Source: Lycorma delicatula
Taxonomy: Eukaryota; Arthropoda; Insecta; Hemiptera; Fulgoridae
Direction: 5' to 3'
Length of the DNA stretch: 64,000 bases
Assembly: GCF_047948215.1 (NCBI RefSeq)
Contig: NC_134460.1
Coordinates: forward strand, 127,270,324 to 127,334,323
In this document: one piece after another, positions 48,601-61,231 of the stretch
Layout of the letters: every line of letters starts with the position of its first letter
Numbering within the stretch: the first letter of the stretch is position 1
The notes under the pieces: generated by a model
What the model saw: the letters and a program-made list of their open reading frames with translations, nothing else
Told to the model about the DNA's origin: nothing
Databases searched by the model: none
Made by a program: the position numbers and the translations under genes

Positions 48601-51104
48601 TTTTATTTATTCTAATTATTTATTTGCTTACACTACTTTTTTCAAATTAATTTATTTTTTTTTATTCATACATCAGCTTTTTATAGAAGACTACAAATGG
48701 AAATATTTATATAAATTTTATTTAATAACTATTTTTTTAAATATATATTTAAATGAAATAAATTAATAGATATAAGAAAAAATATACATGTGAAACTGAA
48801 CACTGAGTGTAGTGTAAACACTGCTAGGCAGGTGTTTAGTATTTAATTGTTAGCATTACAAACTAATAAATGTTTGGACTAGAGGCATCTTCAGTACTTT
48901 TATTGGACTTTTCACAGTTACCATAGAGATAATGTTTTTACTGGATACATAACTTTTTTACTGCAATTCTCAATGTTTAGGAGACCTTTATATTTTAATT
49001 TTAAGGTAACATTTTCAATCATGGGTTCAATGAGTTTTTGCTTTAAAGAATTTGCATGAAACTGTTGGGTTTTAGTTTTCAATGAATGTGTTCATTAAAT
49101 TAAAGAATTATGAAACAAGTTTTCCTTTATTATAAAAAAAAAAATTAATTACAAATCAATTTAAAAATATTTTTTACACTTTTGAGTGATCTGAGTTAAT
49201 AGTATAAAAAGGTTAACTTTAGAAACTATTTTAATTACTTTAACATCATAAAACAATAAGTAATTTTTTTCCAAATTTTTTCGTGAAAAAATTTGCCCCA
49301 GCTAATATTCATTAGTGAATGGAATAACTAGAAGAGAACTAATAAAATCATTCTTCAACTTATTCACAACATTGTGGATGCCTTCTGCTGCACAAAAAGT
49401 CTTTTAAGACTATTTAAACAATATTACCACTTTCAACCCATATCTGATTCTTTAACTACTTCTGGAATAATTTTATAACGATCAGATGCTTTCATTTTAT
49501 TTACTTTTACCATACAGTAAAACAAATTTATAACTCATCCAATAATGAGTAACGATTATGATTTGGTAGATTTCCAGGCAACATTTTACTAAAATAAAAC
49601 ACTAAATAGACAATAATATTTATATCAATGAATATAATTTTGTTATATTTATTTTTATGTCCAAGAATGATACTGCTTTTTAAATTTTGATCAGACTGTA
49701 TTAATTTAAAACATCTCTTTCATGACCAATAAGAAAATATATATTTTGCTCCATCTGCTCTAAACTCTCATAGGCAGTAGTGTACAGACATTCTTTTTAA
49801 TTCCATTATCCTAATATGATTTAAAAAGTATCTTTTATGACAAAATAACTATTTAAAAAACCCACATACGTATGTAAATACTTCATGAAAATATGTACAT
49901 AAAGATGACAATATCATCTCACTAGAAAAGATTTTCAAGATGTGAAGAAATTGTATTTCATTTTTAATAAGCCTTGGAATTAATAATGCAGATGAACTAG
50001 GTTAATAAAACTAAGTCAATAAAAAATAAACACAGAGATAAAAAAACAGTTAAAAAGCATTAATAAATATTTTTATAATCATTGTCTTTAAGCAGTAAAA
50101 AATAATTAACAAAATAATAATATAACATAAAATCAATAATTCATCACAATTATTATTGGAGGGGTGTTAAATTGTTTGAATTGATGAATTATGAAAGACC
50201 TTCAAACCAAAATCTAACTGTTTATTTATGAGGATGTTTGTGCAGAGGTTTTTTCTCAAAGCTTTTTTATATTTATACACTTAGCTTATTTATATATATT
50301 TTTTAGAAATTTCTAATTATTATCAATAATATACATTCTTGTATTGTTTAATAATAAGTAAATTTTTATAAAATTGTTTGTATTTATGTAGAATATACTG
50401 TTTATTTAGTGGATCCTTGATAAACCTAGCAAGATTGGTCCTACAATCACACAATAGGTAATGTTAACTACTTAAAAAAATGTTTTAATTTTCCACTACA
50501 AAAAACTCAAAAATGCTATACAATGTAACTAAAATCCAAAAATACTCATATAAATTAAAATTTGTCAACTTCATTGTTCAGAAAAAACTTCTGATTTAAT
50601 TCAGGATAATGACTTCAATAAATATTTATATGACAATATGATTTAAGATTATAAGAATTTATTTAAAATAAGAAGAATTACGTGTGCTGAAAGGAACTAA
50701 GTTTTATTTCCTGATGATTTAATTTTTGGTCACTGAGGCATTTCATCTTAATTTCTAGGTAAGTCAATACATAAAGTCCTCTTACCAAGAATTCTAGATT
50801 CACTGACAAAACAAACATTATAGATAGCTGAATGCTGGAATGTGTAATATTATAAAACAAAGAATATTTTTCTCTGTTCTGCCTGAAGCATGTGATGCAG
50901 ACTGATTATGATATAGGTTAGTGAGAAAAAGGACTACCCAGAAGTGAATAACTTAGTGTTAGTGCTGCAATTTATACTTAAATAAGAACAGTAAGAACAA
51001 AAAATAAGAAAAAAAGATTCCAGTCAAATTAGTCATTTATTTTAATGCAAAATTTTTTTTCAAAACTTTTTATCTGTGTTAATGCACATACAAGCTCTGT
51101 TTAA
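45650..51104. other. Long AT-rich stretch without recognised genes
   Basis: More than 5 kb of very AT-rich sequence. It holds a short (AT)n tract at about 45995-46018 and many homopolymer runs. I see no exon, RNA gene or classifiable transposon. Confidence 0.45.
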
Positions 51105-52335
51105 AAAAATAACTAAATTATTTCTAAAAAAAATATTTATTGAACATTTACAACATTATACAATTAAATTCTTGCAAAGTTTTCTCGTTATTTTGAACAC
51201 ATTTTTCCCAATGTCCCTTCCATTTTGAGAAGCAGCTCTGAACGCACTTTTCAAACAGCTTTGTTAGTGTTTAGTGAATTTTCTTTTATGGACTCAAATC
51301 TATTTTTTTAAGGAACAGATTTAATTCTGGAATTAAAAAAAGTTAGCAGCTAGGTTGGGAGTGAATTTTTTTCTCAAAACTGGTGAATTAGCAACAATGC
51401 AAGGGGTGGTGTATTGTCATGGTGTTGTTGCGCCAAAATTCAGATATCTTCTTCACATTTTTTTACAGACTTTTAACCTGCATCACAGACAGGAACGGCC
51501 ATTCCTGTCTGTCATGCAGGTAGAGACTATAGTGAATCTATGAATTTCCTTTTTGACCTTTGGTGTCAAAAAGACTGTCAACATCACCTTTGAGTTTGAA
51601 ATACTTTTATGTAGCTTTTCAGTCTTGATGATGATTTTCTGATCTACTGCGATGTTTGAAATTTAATTTTTACATGTATGTGGCCAGCCCACTACCACTA
51701 GTCATAAAATTCAAGCTATTTTATACTAGAAAATTACTCTGCCTGCACGGTTAGGCCAGTTTTATTACCAGATCAATATCATTTAGTCATAACATTTAAG
51801 ACACTCTGTATTAAAACATTACTCTCCTTGTACCGATCAGTTCATCTGTTATTATAAACTCTTCTGTCTCATCATTGATTATTACTGTTGATAAGAAAGT
51901 TTCATCATCATTTGCAATAGTAAAAAGTTCCTGACTGGTGTCTAGACAATTCTGTTTCTGTTCTTATGTCAAGAATTTTAAAATGAACTTAGTAGCAAAA
52001 CGATGAATTCCTAACTTTTCAGTCAGAATTTTGTGCCATGAATCCACCAACATCCCACCCTCTTCTGCTATCTCATGAAATATTAAATATTGATTTCATT
52101 ACAGGAAATTGTGCAATGTTGGATGCGTTTGTTAATGTTGATGGCCTTCTTGGATGAGCATCATCTTCAGCAGATTCTTAACCTCTTTTAAAATGTCTGA
52201 ACTACTCATAATAAATTTGTTGAGCGGTTTGGAGGGTACTTCTTGTAAGCCTCATGAACTATTTTGTGTGTTTTGGTAAAAATTTTGCCAAGCTTAATAC
52301 AAAATTTCACTGCAACTCTTTTGTTCACCTAAGTC
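51105..52335 (-). pseudogene. mariner-type transposase, decayed, with nested MITE fragment
   Basis: On the minus strand from about 52332: VAVKFCIKLGKIFTKTHKIV and AYKKYPPNRS (N-terminal DNA-binding region), HKILTEKLGIHRFATKFI, NDDETFLS (GDE-like first Asp). Then comes about 180 bp of foreign repeat (51670-51850). After it come FFDTKG-like sequence, QQHHDNTPP with the second Asp (near 51412-51423), PNLAANFF (in place of SPDLAPCDFF, so the third acidic residue is lost), and FEKCVQSCFSKWKGHWEKCV-like sequence near the C-terminus (51240-51180). This order is that of mariner transposases related to those of the SETMAR type. Stops and frameshifts are frequent. Terminal repeats were not resolved. 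Confidence 0.75.
51697..51805 (+). repeat. MITE fragments nested in the mariner relic
   Basis: Two direct relatives of a roughly 35-bp segment, CACTACCA(C/T)..AGTCATAA(A/T)ATTCAAGCTA, occur at about 51697-51730 and 51767-51805. A third lies at 52750-52785 outside the transposase. They interrupt the transposase between the first catalytic motif and the FFD motif. Confidence 0.55.
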
Positions 52336-52749
52336 ACTAATTGCAAAAATCACAGAATGCTCCAAACAACACATACTTCAAATGAACACTAAGAAAAAAC
52401 TAACTGTCATAGACAGATGTAGGTTATGAGGGTTTGTTTATTACATTCTGTGGTATGCAGTGATGCTAACCGCATATTTCAAAATATTTCTATAAGCAAC
52501 AGAAAAAAAAATGCTTGCTTATTTGCTTATTTTTTGAAGAGACCTCAAAATGCAGCAAAAAAATTATTATTATTATTAAAATTATTATTTGCAGAAAAAA
52601 TCTAACAAAAAATATTTATATAAAAAAAAAAATTAATTTTTTTAGAACTTGGTATCATAATACAATAAAACCTTGTTTATCTGACACCTGTCAGTCTCCG
52701 TCACCCACACCAGGCCAAAGGAAATAAACCTTCCATAGATAAATGTCAG

Positions 52750-52785
52750 ATCACTACCATCAAGTCATAATATTCAAGCTACTGT
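52750..52785 (+). repeat. Third copy of the 35-bp repeat segment
   Basis: GATCACTACCATCAAGTCAT and the following AATATTCAAGCTACT align with the nested pair at 51697-51805. Confidence 0.55.
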
Positions 52786-52843
52786 TCTCTTATGTTTTGA
52801 AAGTAAAGAAAAATAATAAATGGAAATATATAAATACCAAAGA

Positions 52844-52874
<31 letters not shown>

Positions 52875-52875
52875 T
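52844..52875. repeat. (TG)n microsatellite
   Basis: About 16 GT units with one interruption. Confidence 0.95.
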
Positions 52876-53137
52876 ACATATAATACATTATGTTAATATA
52901 ATAGTTATTTTTCATAAATATGTTTAAGATTTATATAATCTACACACTACAGATTAAAGTACCTGTTCTGTTAGCTGTCAATTTTTATTTTCATTTAAGC
53001 TCTGGTCCAGACTCCTAATGGCTAAGAGAGTTTCAACTGTATTTCCAACATTCTCTCAGAAATTTCTAAAAGAATATATTAAAAATAAGTCAGTAGAGAT
53101 AATTATATTATTTAAAAATAATGAAATATATATATCT

Positions 53138-53291
53138 AATATTGTACGAAATATAAACCACCAAAACACAGTAATTAGATAAGTTAAACTTACCATATTA
53201 ATTTCTGCAAAAATTGATTCTTAGAATTTAAAATTGTAAGTTTAACTTACCTAGTTATGGTATTTTTGTGGTTTATATTTCATGTAATATT
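53138..53291. repeat. MITE-like inverted repeat 1
   Basis: Arms 53138-53193 and 53236-53291 are reverse complements (GAAATATAAACCAC, AGTTAAACTTAC) around a 42-bp loop. The arm layout, AAACCAC..AG(G/A)TAAG..CTTAC, matches that of the neighbouring element at 53386-53648. Confidence 0.85.
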
Positions 53292-53385
53292 AAATTTTAT
53301 TAACAGTGGTCAATAGGTTAATGAATTATTTGAATTTTCAAAAAGATATTTATATATATACTCATGTATATATATATTTAAATCC

Positions 53386-53648
53386 TATTAAATAAACCAT
53401 CTAGTACAGAATATTGAGATAAGACATATCTTACCTTAATTTTTCATGAAAGTACTTTTGCAGAATTCCACATTCTGCTCATGATAGTCAGTCATGATAT
53501 CTCATGCATATCTCAGTCATGATAATTTTGTTATTATTAACAAATTACAATTATGATGAGAATGTGGGCTCCCCTAAAAGTACTTTCATGAAAAATTAAA
53601 GTAAGATGTATCTTACCTTAATATTCTGTACTAGGTGGTTTATTTAAT
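53386..53648. repeat. MITE-like inverted repeat 2
   Basis: Arms 53386-53459 and 53578-53648 are nearly perfect reverse complements (ATTAAATAAACCA, TAGTACAGAATATT, TTTTTCATGAAAGTACTTTT). The loop is about 118 bp. It appears related to the smaller inverted repeat at 53138-53291. Confidence 0.88.
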
Positions 53649-53710
53649 ATAATTTAACAGTACATAGGAGTACTATGGCTCTTAAAAAGATTAATTTCAG
53701 TAAAATAATG

Positions 53711-53719
53711 CGCACACAC

Positions 53720-53784
<65 letters not shown>
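53711..53784. repeat. Self-complementary compound microsatellite (CA)n(TA)n(TG)n
   Basis: (CA)5, then about 22 TA units, then about 9 TG units. The CA and TG ends are complementary, so the whole tract can fold into one hairpin. Confidence 0.95.
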
Positions 53785-53789
53785 ATTAA

Positions 53790-56700
53790 AACCAAAAATT
53801 AACATGTATTAAAAAAATTGATGTAGGTTTAAGGAATAATAAAATTATTTTTCTTAAGTTCAAGAACCCAATACCATGCACCTATATGGTATGTATCTTT
53901 GTGTATGGTGTTCATTTTTTAATTATTATTCTTTGAGTCTTAGATAAAATAATAAATCACATCCCTAAAGTCAGATTTAATAAATTTGGTTCCACAAATC
54001 ACCATTGTTAAACAACAATAAATAATATTTTATTGCATGCTGTTAGCATTTTGTCAGTGGCTAATAACATAGCAGTTTGAAGTTATTTAAAAAAAAAAGA
54101 ATAAGGTGATGAATTATTGAATTTATAATGAAATGAAAAAAGTAATAATAAAATATTTATCATTATATATATATTAAAATAATAATTATAAATAAATGTA
54201 TTTAACATAATATATACATATACATATACATATACATAAATATACAAATATAATAGATATCTTAACCTTAACAGAATATACATTCATAAAGAATGCACAT
54301 ATATACATATAAATATATATATATTTTTTATAATAATTTCCTTTTTTTTTCTTTAAGTTATTTGAAAGTCAGATTATACTTACAGAAATTTAATTTAAAA
54401 TGTAAAGTAGTTCTTTATAAACACTGACTAACTCTTTTGGTAACAAACCACACTTTTTTATAGACAAAGATGTTGCCTGCAGTAAAATAAAATAAAATAG
54501 AACTAATTTATTTAATTAGTGGACATTACTTTCATCAGACAGAATTATTACTATTGCAAATATTTTTATGTTTAATTATTATAATTTCTATAATTAATGC
54601 CAATAAATTAAACATTTTTATAGTATTTTGATAATTAGAAATGTATTTATCCTGATGATAAAAAATAATTTGATCAAACAATCTAATCATTTTATAGTCA
54701 TTCTATCTTGAAGAATGCATATAATGGTATATATATGAAAATATTTATGTCTATATATATATATATATACACATTTATAATGCATATATATTAGATTGCA
54801 GTGTAAACTAAAATAATTGAAACAATTGTGGTTTTACATTTTAAAAACTTGTTCAAATTAAGCATAAATTTTGAATTTTTATCATAAAAATAATTTTTTT
54901 TATTTTATAAAATAAAGTATCTGAAATTTTTGATTACTGCTTGAACCATACTAACTGATAATAATCAATATAATATAGGATTTATTAATTTTTTTGGTTA
55001 AAAATGAAATATTTTTGACTAGCTGTATGCTCTGACGAAGAAATAAATTAGCTATTACTTCATAAATTTTCATTTAGTACATCTTAGCAGAGTTAGCTAG
55101 GCTTTTAATAATAGCAAAGGGTAGTAAAGTTAAAGAACTAACCAACCTTTAAATCATATTTATTAATATGATTGCTATTTTGAAAATAACAATTGTTCAG
55201 TAATTTCACTAAGGACACTGACACAATTACATAATTTAAGGTAGACTAATCAGTTGATAAATTTTATTGTGATCTATCATTTGCTTATATTCGGTTATTT
55301 ATGAGTTCAAGTTTTTTAATTGAATGTGAGAATCAATGTTATTACTATGAAAAAATGGGTTACGATGTAATCATTGGATTTTTGAAATGCAATAATGGCT
55401 GAAATTCTTTGAAACAGATGGAAAACCAATTAATTCATGGACAAGCTTACACTGAATTTCAAAAGTATTCGATGGTAACAAAAATTACAAAAAGGGATGG
55501 TTGATAAAGAATGTTTCGTTGTTACACATAATGTATATCAAAATTAGGCAGCTATTATGGAGTTATAGATCATTTATTGGTAAAATTTGAATGAGGTACT
55601 TTCAGTCACCCACTGCTGAGCCCAGTCTTACTTCCATTTGTTAAAAAAAAGTCAATAATTTTTCAGTGGTAAGTGATTCACAATTGATGAAACAAGCTTG
55701 TGAAATGTTATGGCTGATGCCTTGATGTTGGTGGACATTAAGTAGCATCAGAAGTTATTCTTTACTAAAACACATAGTTATTAAAAATGTTTTATTGTAG
55801 TACTTTCATATTAAGCTATTTTATGGCAAATGATCTTTACTTTCAAGATGATCCTAATACAATACCAACATAAATCTCCCTTTGTATGTATACAAACGCC
55901 ACCTTATACTTAAGCCAGGAGCCTTCCAGAGTTTTCTAATTTCACAGCCATTTCCTACATTTACAGGTTAATGAAGAAGTTATAATGTTATAAGTAAGCT
56001 TTTCTTATAGGCTTTTACTTCCCTTAGGCTCTTTTACTTTCCTCATGTTATGTTCAATTACTATGAATAATATTCAATACTAACAAAAAATATTGACTAA
56101 ATTTGTCATTCTTATGAGTTTCCAAAGTTTTTAACAGAAAATTAACCTTTTTAAATAATTGTCAGCCAATAAAAATAAAATAAGTAAATAAATACTTTAT
56201 TCACAACTGTACATAATTATACATTATACGGATCACATCATGTATAAGTCTATGAATAAAAAGGAATAAATAATACTCCCCATTTATCAAGAATGCTCAA
56301 AGAAAACTGTGGATAAACCGTAATCATAAATAAAAATAATGATAATATTTAATTAATTGTGATTAATTATATATAATAACAGTGATGTAAGGGGGAAAAA
56401 AATAAATTCATTTATAATTCTTGTAATTAAGAGTTATCACATTTTGTCATGCTGCTCAAACATTTTGTAATGTTTTACAGCATTTACTCCTATCAATAAT
56501 TTATTTAAATATGTAAATCATTACATAATTTGAATAAAAAACTTTCCCTGATAAGAATTGTTGTAACATTTCAATTTTAATTGTTATACTACTTCCTTAT
56601 TTTCTTAATTATGCAAGAATATTTGTTTATAATATATCTGCGTATATGACTAGCATACTTGATCATAGTCTCATATTCAGATGAATCATCTACAAAATTA

Positions 56701-57423
56701 AAATGGTGAAAATTCAAGAACCCATTCATCTCACATTGCTTGTATAATAGCCACTGTATGACTTGGTTAAAATAAAACTGTTATATGTATGAGCCATATT
56801 ACATCTGATGGAATTTAACAATTCTACAATTGAGTTATGAATAAAATTTGTAACTGAAAAAATTGTTCTGTGCTGTTCAGGGTATTGCTAATCATGGGTT
56901 TAATTTTACATTGATTCACATGGTCTCAGATTTTCATTTAATTTTACGTGGATTTATTTTTAAAGGAAAAATTATTTATTATTTATTTCACGCGGAGCAA
57001 ACAGCACTTTAACACTGTGTATTGTATTCTACTGCAGTAAAGTACACTGAAGTTTAAATTTGGACCATGCATTTTATATTATATAAACAAATGCTATATG
57101 TTTACATAAAGATTTATAAATTATTTATATCTAAATAATATTTATATAATAGAATCTTATTTTAATGTTTTATTTTTCAAACTAACAGTCACATCTTTGA
57201 AATAGAATTATAGTTACTTTAACAATAATGTTTATTATAGCATTTTGCATCCATTTACGACTGCAATTTTTACTTATTTGATATAAATTACTACTATGAA
57301 ATTTATTTTTTATTACATGAAACATTTTATTGATACTGATTACCTCTTACTTGAATATTTGTTGTATATTTTTTTAAACTATTGTTTTTATTTTACTCAT
57401 ATGTTTTCATACATGTTGCACAG
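53790..57423. other. AT-rich stretch, probably intronic to the 57.4-kb exon
   Basis: No convincing exon was found. If the terminal exon at 57424 is real, part of this sequence is its upstream intron. An open stretch following TTCTGTGCTGTTCAG at 56882 is weakly exon-like but too AT-rich to call. Confidence 0.35.
54213..54238. repeat. (ATATAC)n short tandem repeat
   Basis: Four ATATAC-type units. Confidence 0.85.
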
Positions 57424-57502
57424 ATATTTTGATGAGGAAGGTGAGATAGATGAGGTGCTAACTCTACACAAACCAAATGGGCTTCAATTTGATATAATTT
57501 AG
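57424..57502 (+). CDS. Probable terminal coding exon of an unidentified host gene
   Basis: A pyrimidine-rich tract and acceptor (CATACATGTTGCACAG, ending 57423) precede a frame that, after one leading base, reads YFDEEGEIDEVLTLHKPNGL and five more residues to a TAG at 57500-57502. The acidic, non-low-complexity peptide contrasts with the flanking AT-rich DNA. The upstream part of the same frame (57296-57423) is Phe/Tyr/Leu-rich and looks like translated intron. About 330 bp downstream an AATAAA with a GT-rich follow-up fits the end of a transcript. I do not recognise the protein, and the preceding exons were not found. The first codon needs two bases from the previous exon. Confidence 0.6.
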
Positions 57503-57829
57503 GAAATGGGTATTATTTATGTATAATATATTAAAATGAGTTTTATTAAACCTTTCAAATTTTATATTATACATTTAACACCTTTTGTACTTTGACGTTA
57601 TCTTTTTACTGGTCTTGAAAAATATGATATATTATCAATATGCTTAATGTTTTGTAATATGTGGTTTTGCTCATTACAATAGTCTGACGATATGCATAAC
57701 AAGAATACTGGCTAGCTAAGTATGTTGAAAAGAATATTCCAATAAGTACACTATTTTGATTTTTTGTTCACTATGTTTTTCATTTACTTTTTTGTTTTAT
57801 TTTATAATTATGGTATAACTAATGAAAAG

Positions 57830-57835
57830 AATAAA
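57830..57835 (+). terminator. Candidate polyadenylation signal
   Basis: AATAAA followed within 10-30 bases by GTGTTGT and TTCTGTTTTGTTT, as expected for a cleavage/polyadenylation site. It lies 330 bp after the stop codon of the terminal exon. AATAAA is common in such AT-rich DNA, so position is the main support. Confidence 0.45.
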
Positions 57836-57859
57836 GTGTTGTAACAATGTCAATTCTTC

Positions 57860-58435
57860 TGTTTTGTTTATTTATTTTTATTAATAAAATTGAAATCTAC
57901 ATGTGCGTATTGTAGTTTCTAGAGTTTTTGTCCTCGTAGAATTTTTGGGGTAAACAACTAAAGAATTTTTAGAAGTATAATATTTTGTTTCATACTTATT
58001 TCATACTTAAAATGTATATAGCAATAAGCTATTAACAGAAATGTATAAGTTATTTTTGGTGCTATTATTATATATGTTGTGGAGAATATTAATCAAGGCA
58101 AATGTTTTTCCAAACAAAGGTTATTTTATGGCAGTTCTTGTAAGTTTATGAAGAATTTCTATCGTAGTTTAAAACCATCACTAAGATTTTTATTTAATAG
58201 TAATGAAACATCTGAGAGGCTAAGTAAGAAAATATTGACTAGAACATATTAAATAAAACAATGATACAAAACAACGCCACCGCTCATTTGTCACATTTTA
58301 AGGCATAAAGATAAAGACATCAATAATCTAAAATTGTTATCACATTACCATTTTATTTTACCAGATGAAACAGAACATTATTCAAACTGTAAACATTAAC
58401 TTCTGCTATACTATGTTTTTTAAGATTTACTTTGT
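57860..58435. other. AT-rich intergenic sequence
   Basis: No feature recognised. Confidence 0.4.
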
Positions 58436-58439
58436 GTCA

Positions 58440-58560
58440 ACCTCTGTAGTAGAGTGGTAGCTCTGTGGTATAATACCACAAGGCTAAAATACCTCTATGG
58501 TATTTTAGCCTTTCATACAGAAGGTTGTGGGTTCAAATTTTGGTCAGGTTTGACAATTAT
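58440..58560 (+). mobile_element. tRNA-like SINE head with an inserted double hairpin
   Basis: An A-box-like TAGAGTGGTAGCTC and a B-box-like GGGTTCAAATTT flank the core CCTTTCATACAGAAGG shared with the heads at 29650 and 38925. Between A-box and core lie two perfect hairpins: TGTGGTATAATACCACA (58464-58480) and GGCTAAAATACC/GGTATTTTAGCC (58482-58493 and 58499-58510). It is not a functional tRNA. Confidence 0.65.
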
Positions 58561-58569
58561 CAAATACTA

Positions 58570-59942
58570 TGAAATTCATACTTTATCATCATCAATAGCT
58601 ATTACACAGAGTCTTTTTGAATAGATACTTGAAAGAAGAATAAATAAATTTATAAACAGAAAAATATGTTTAAGAAATAGAAAAACATTTTTATACATTG
58701 TTTATTGTAACCATTGGTGTAACTAAGGACATAGATAAAAGAATCATTGTGTATAATTGCTAATTTATAATGTCAGAATATGATATTGAATGCTCCAAAA
58801 TAGTAGGAAATTGGATTACAAAATGGAATATAAGATCTGCAAATAAATATTGGTAGAGATACATAATTATGAGTAAGCAAAATGTACATACATACAATGT
58901 ATCAGAAAAAAAAATTTTCAGGAATGTTTTGAATCTCCTCTTACAATACAAATGTACATCACACCATAGTGCATCTTGCATTTAAAACTATTTAAATGCC
59001 ATAATCTCTTCCATTTAGATTCATGATTAGGCATTTAATGACTGGTTTAAAATCAATACTACTTTTATAGTTGCTGCTTGTCTCCAAGAATGTTTACCTA
59101 TCCTATGAAATCATGGTATTAAGTAGAAAATAGTTTAAATGTCTTATAAACAAATTATATAATTATCAGTACTAAAACATATTTTAACTAAGAGTAATTA
59201 ATTCTTTTCTGTATAATAATTTTAATAGTAGTCATAAATGAATGATTAAACCGTGCAATTTTAGTACTGGTAATTACATGAAATTTTTTAATAATGAAGA
59301 ATGTTTAATTAAACATTCACATACTTTACATTTACACATACTTTAGTTTAAAAAAATAATAATTATCAACAGCAAATAATATGAGTTATGTTTACTTACA
59401 CAAATTTAAAATACATATATACATATATCTGCAGGCAACTTAATTATGATGACTGTATAGAGAGACTAAACCATACTTGAAAAGAAAATGAAATTATGTG
59501 GTTTGGTGCTTGTATGATGCAGTCAGTCTCTGATCTGATTATATAAGTTGCTGTTTACATAATATGGCTGCTACCTTACACTTGGTGAAACACATGGAAT
59601 TAAGTATAAGTGAATAGTGACAAAAGTGACAAACTGACACAAATATTTCACACTTAAAACTGGACAACATCCTGTTGATGCTGAAACAAAATAAAATGAT
59701 TAACACTTAATTGCATACAAATGTGTAAAATGCATATTATCAAATTTTTATTAAAAAAAAAATAATAATAATAAGAAAGAAGCAGAACTTGTTACATTTT
59801 TCATATAAGCAAATCTGCAAAGTATTATCATATGTCTAATTTTAATATTCTAAATCTCTATGTCATGATTTATTTTTTAATTTTTTTATAATACAGCATT
59901 TGAATTGCTTAAATTAAAAAAAAAAAAACACTTGAATTTCAT
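58570..59942. other. AT-rich sequence without recognised genes
   Basis: Short open frames here (for example 58981-58760 on the minus strand) have no recognisable domain or splice context. Confidence 0.4.
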
Positions 59943-60226
59943 GAAGAATCATGATGGGGAGGTACATTGTCCTACATCCAAACATTTTTCTTTATGATCT
60001 CAGGCCTTTTTGGTATCTTCTCATGATGTTTTAATTTTATGAGGTAATCTTGGTGATTCAAAATTAGTTGAGGTAAAATCTCATGATATATACCATCGAT
60101 ATCAAAAATGAAGTCTATATGATGATCACATGCAGCTTGATCTACCGTGACTTTTTTGGTTTTGACAAGTTAATTACTGTGAAAGAGCACTTTTGTATTC
60201 ATAATGAATTTACAAACCTGCATTAA
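59943..60226 (-). pseudogene. mariner-type transposase fragment
   Basis: On the minus strand a GD-stop begins the match (GDE in intact relatives). After a frameshift follow PKKVTVDQAA and DFIFDIDGIYHEILPQ (matching the FFD..G..HHE pattern of mariner cores). KIPKRPEIIKKNVWM, a stop, and DNVPPHHDS (for HHDNAPAH) come next. Nearly 70 codons are open except for one stop. N- and C-terminal parts are missing. Confidence 0.68.
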
Positions 60227-60806
60227 TCACCGTTTAATAATTATTTTTTTAAAAAGCTTTCATCCTTGTAAGATTACACAAATTTCTTGACAGATGACAA
60301 AGCAACTATTCATATTAAGAATCTTGAATATTGCAAAACTCATACTTGCATATGAAGAAACAGTTGTAGCTCGATCAATAACCACAATAGTATATTGCAG
60401 CTTAGTTACAATGACAGATTAGTTATGAAGGATACTACACAACACCACTTATAAATAACATTATGGGTTTATGTTGATACGCTATTTTAAAAGTTCTAGA
60501 AATTTCTAAACAAACGTAGCAAATCACATCAACAAATAATAACTGGTATTCTTTGTTTATATGCTTTTATATATAAAAACTGAAATTGTTAGTTGTTGCT
60601 CTATTAATATACCACTGTTTAATGACAGCACATCTGTTTCTAAAGAAACTCATCAATCGGTTTGGTTTTAGTCCTATCAAACTTAAAATTTACAGCATTT
60701 AAAAGGATTTTTGGGGGGTTGCCATCTACAATTGTCAGAAATTATTTTTAGCCATATTATCAACAGAATGTCATTTCTTCAAAATTTCTTGAATTTTTTT
60801 ATAAAC
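60227..60806. other. AT-rich sequence without recognised features
   Basis: Nothing supported. Confidence 0.4.
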
Positions 60807-61231
60807 TTTTTTTTTTTGTCTTCAGTCATTTGACTGGTTTGATGCAGCTCTCCAAGATTCCCTATCTAGTGCTAGTCGTTTCATTTCAGTATACCCTCTA
60901 CATCCTACATCCCTAACAATTTGTTTTACATATTCCAAACGTGGCCTGCCTACACAATTTTTTCCTTCTACCTGTCCTTCCAATATTAAAGCGACTATTC
61001 CAGGACGCCTTAGTATGTGGCCTATAAGTCTGTCTCTTCTTTTAAGTATATTTTTCCAAATGCTTCTTTCTTCATCTATTTGCCGCAATACCTCTTCATT
61101 TGTCACTTTATCCACCCATCTGATTTTTAACAGTCTCCTATAGCACCACATTTCAAAAGCTTCTAATCTTTTCTTCTCAGATTCTCCGATTGTCCAAGTT
61201 TCACTTCCATATAAAGCGACACTCCAAACCT
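60807..61231 (-). mobile_element. LINE 3' end with reverse-transcriptase C-terminus
   Basis: On the minus strand the frame reads WSVALYGSETWTIGESEKK (matching the end of the 18126-18560 fragment), then MWCYRRLLKIRWVDKVTNEE, RDRLIGHILRRPGI and GRPRLEYVKQIVRDVGCRGY, followed by a stop, a short 3' UTR and a poly-A tail (poly-T at 60807-60817). It is a short 5'-truncated insertion, open over 109 codons, and therefore rather young. No clear target duplication was found. Confidence 0.85.

Noticed and set aside
55200..55760. Possible transposase remnant
   Set aside because: A few phrases look protein-like, but I could not align any run of motifs with a transposase family.
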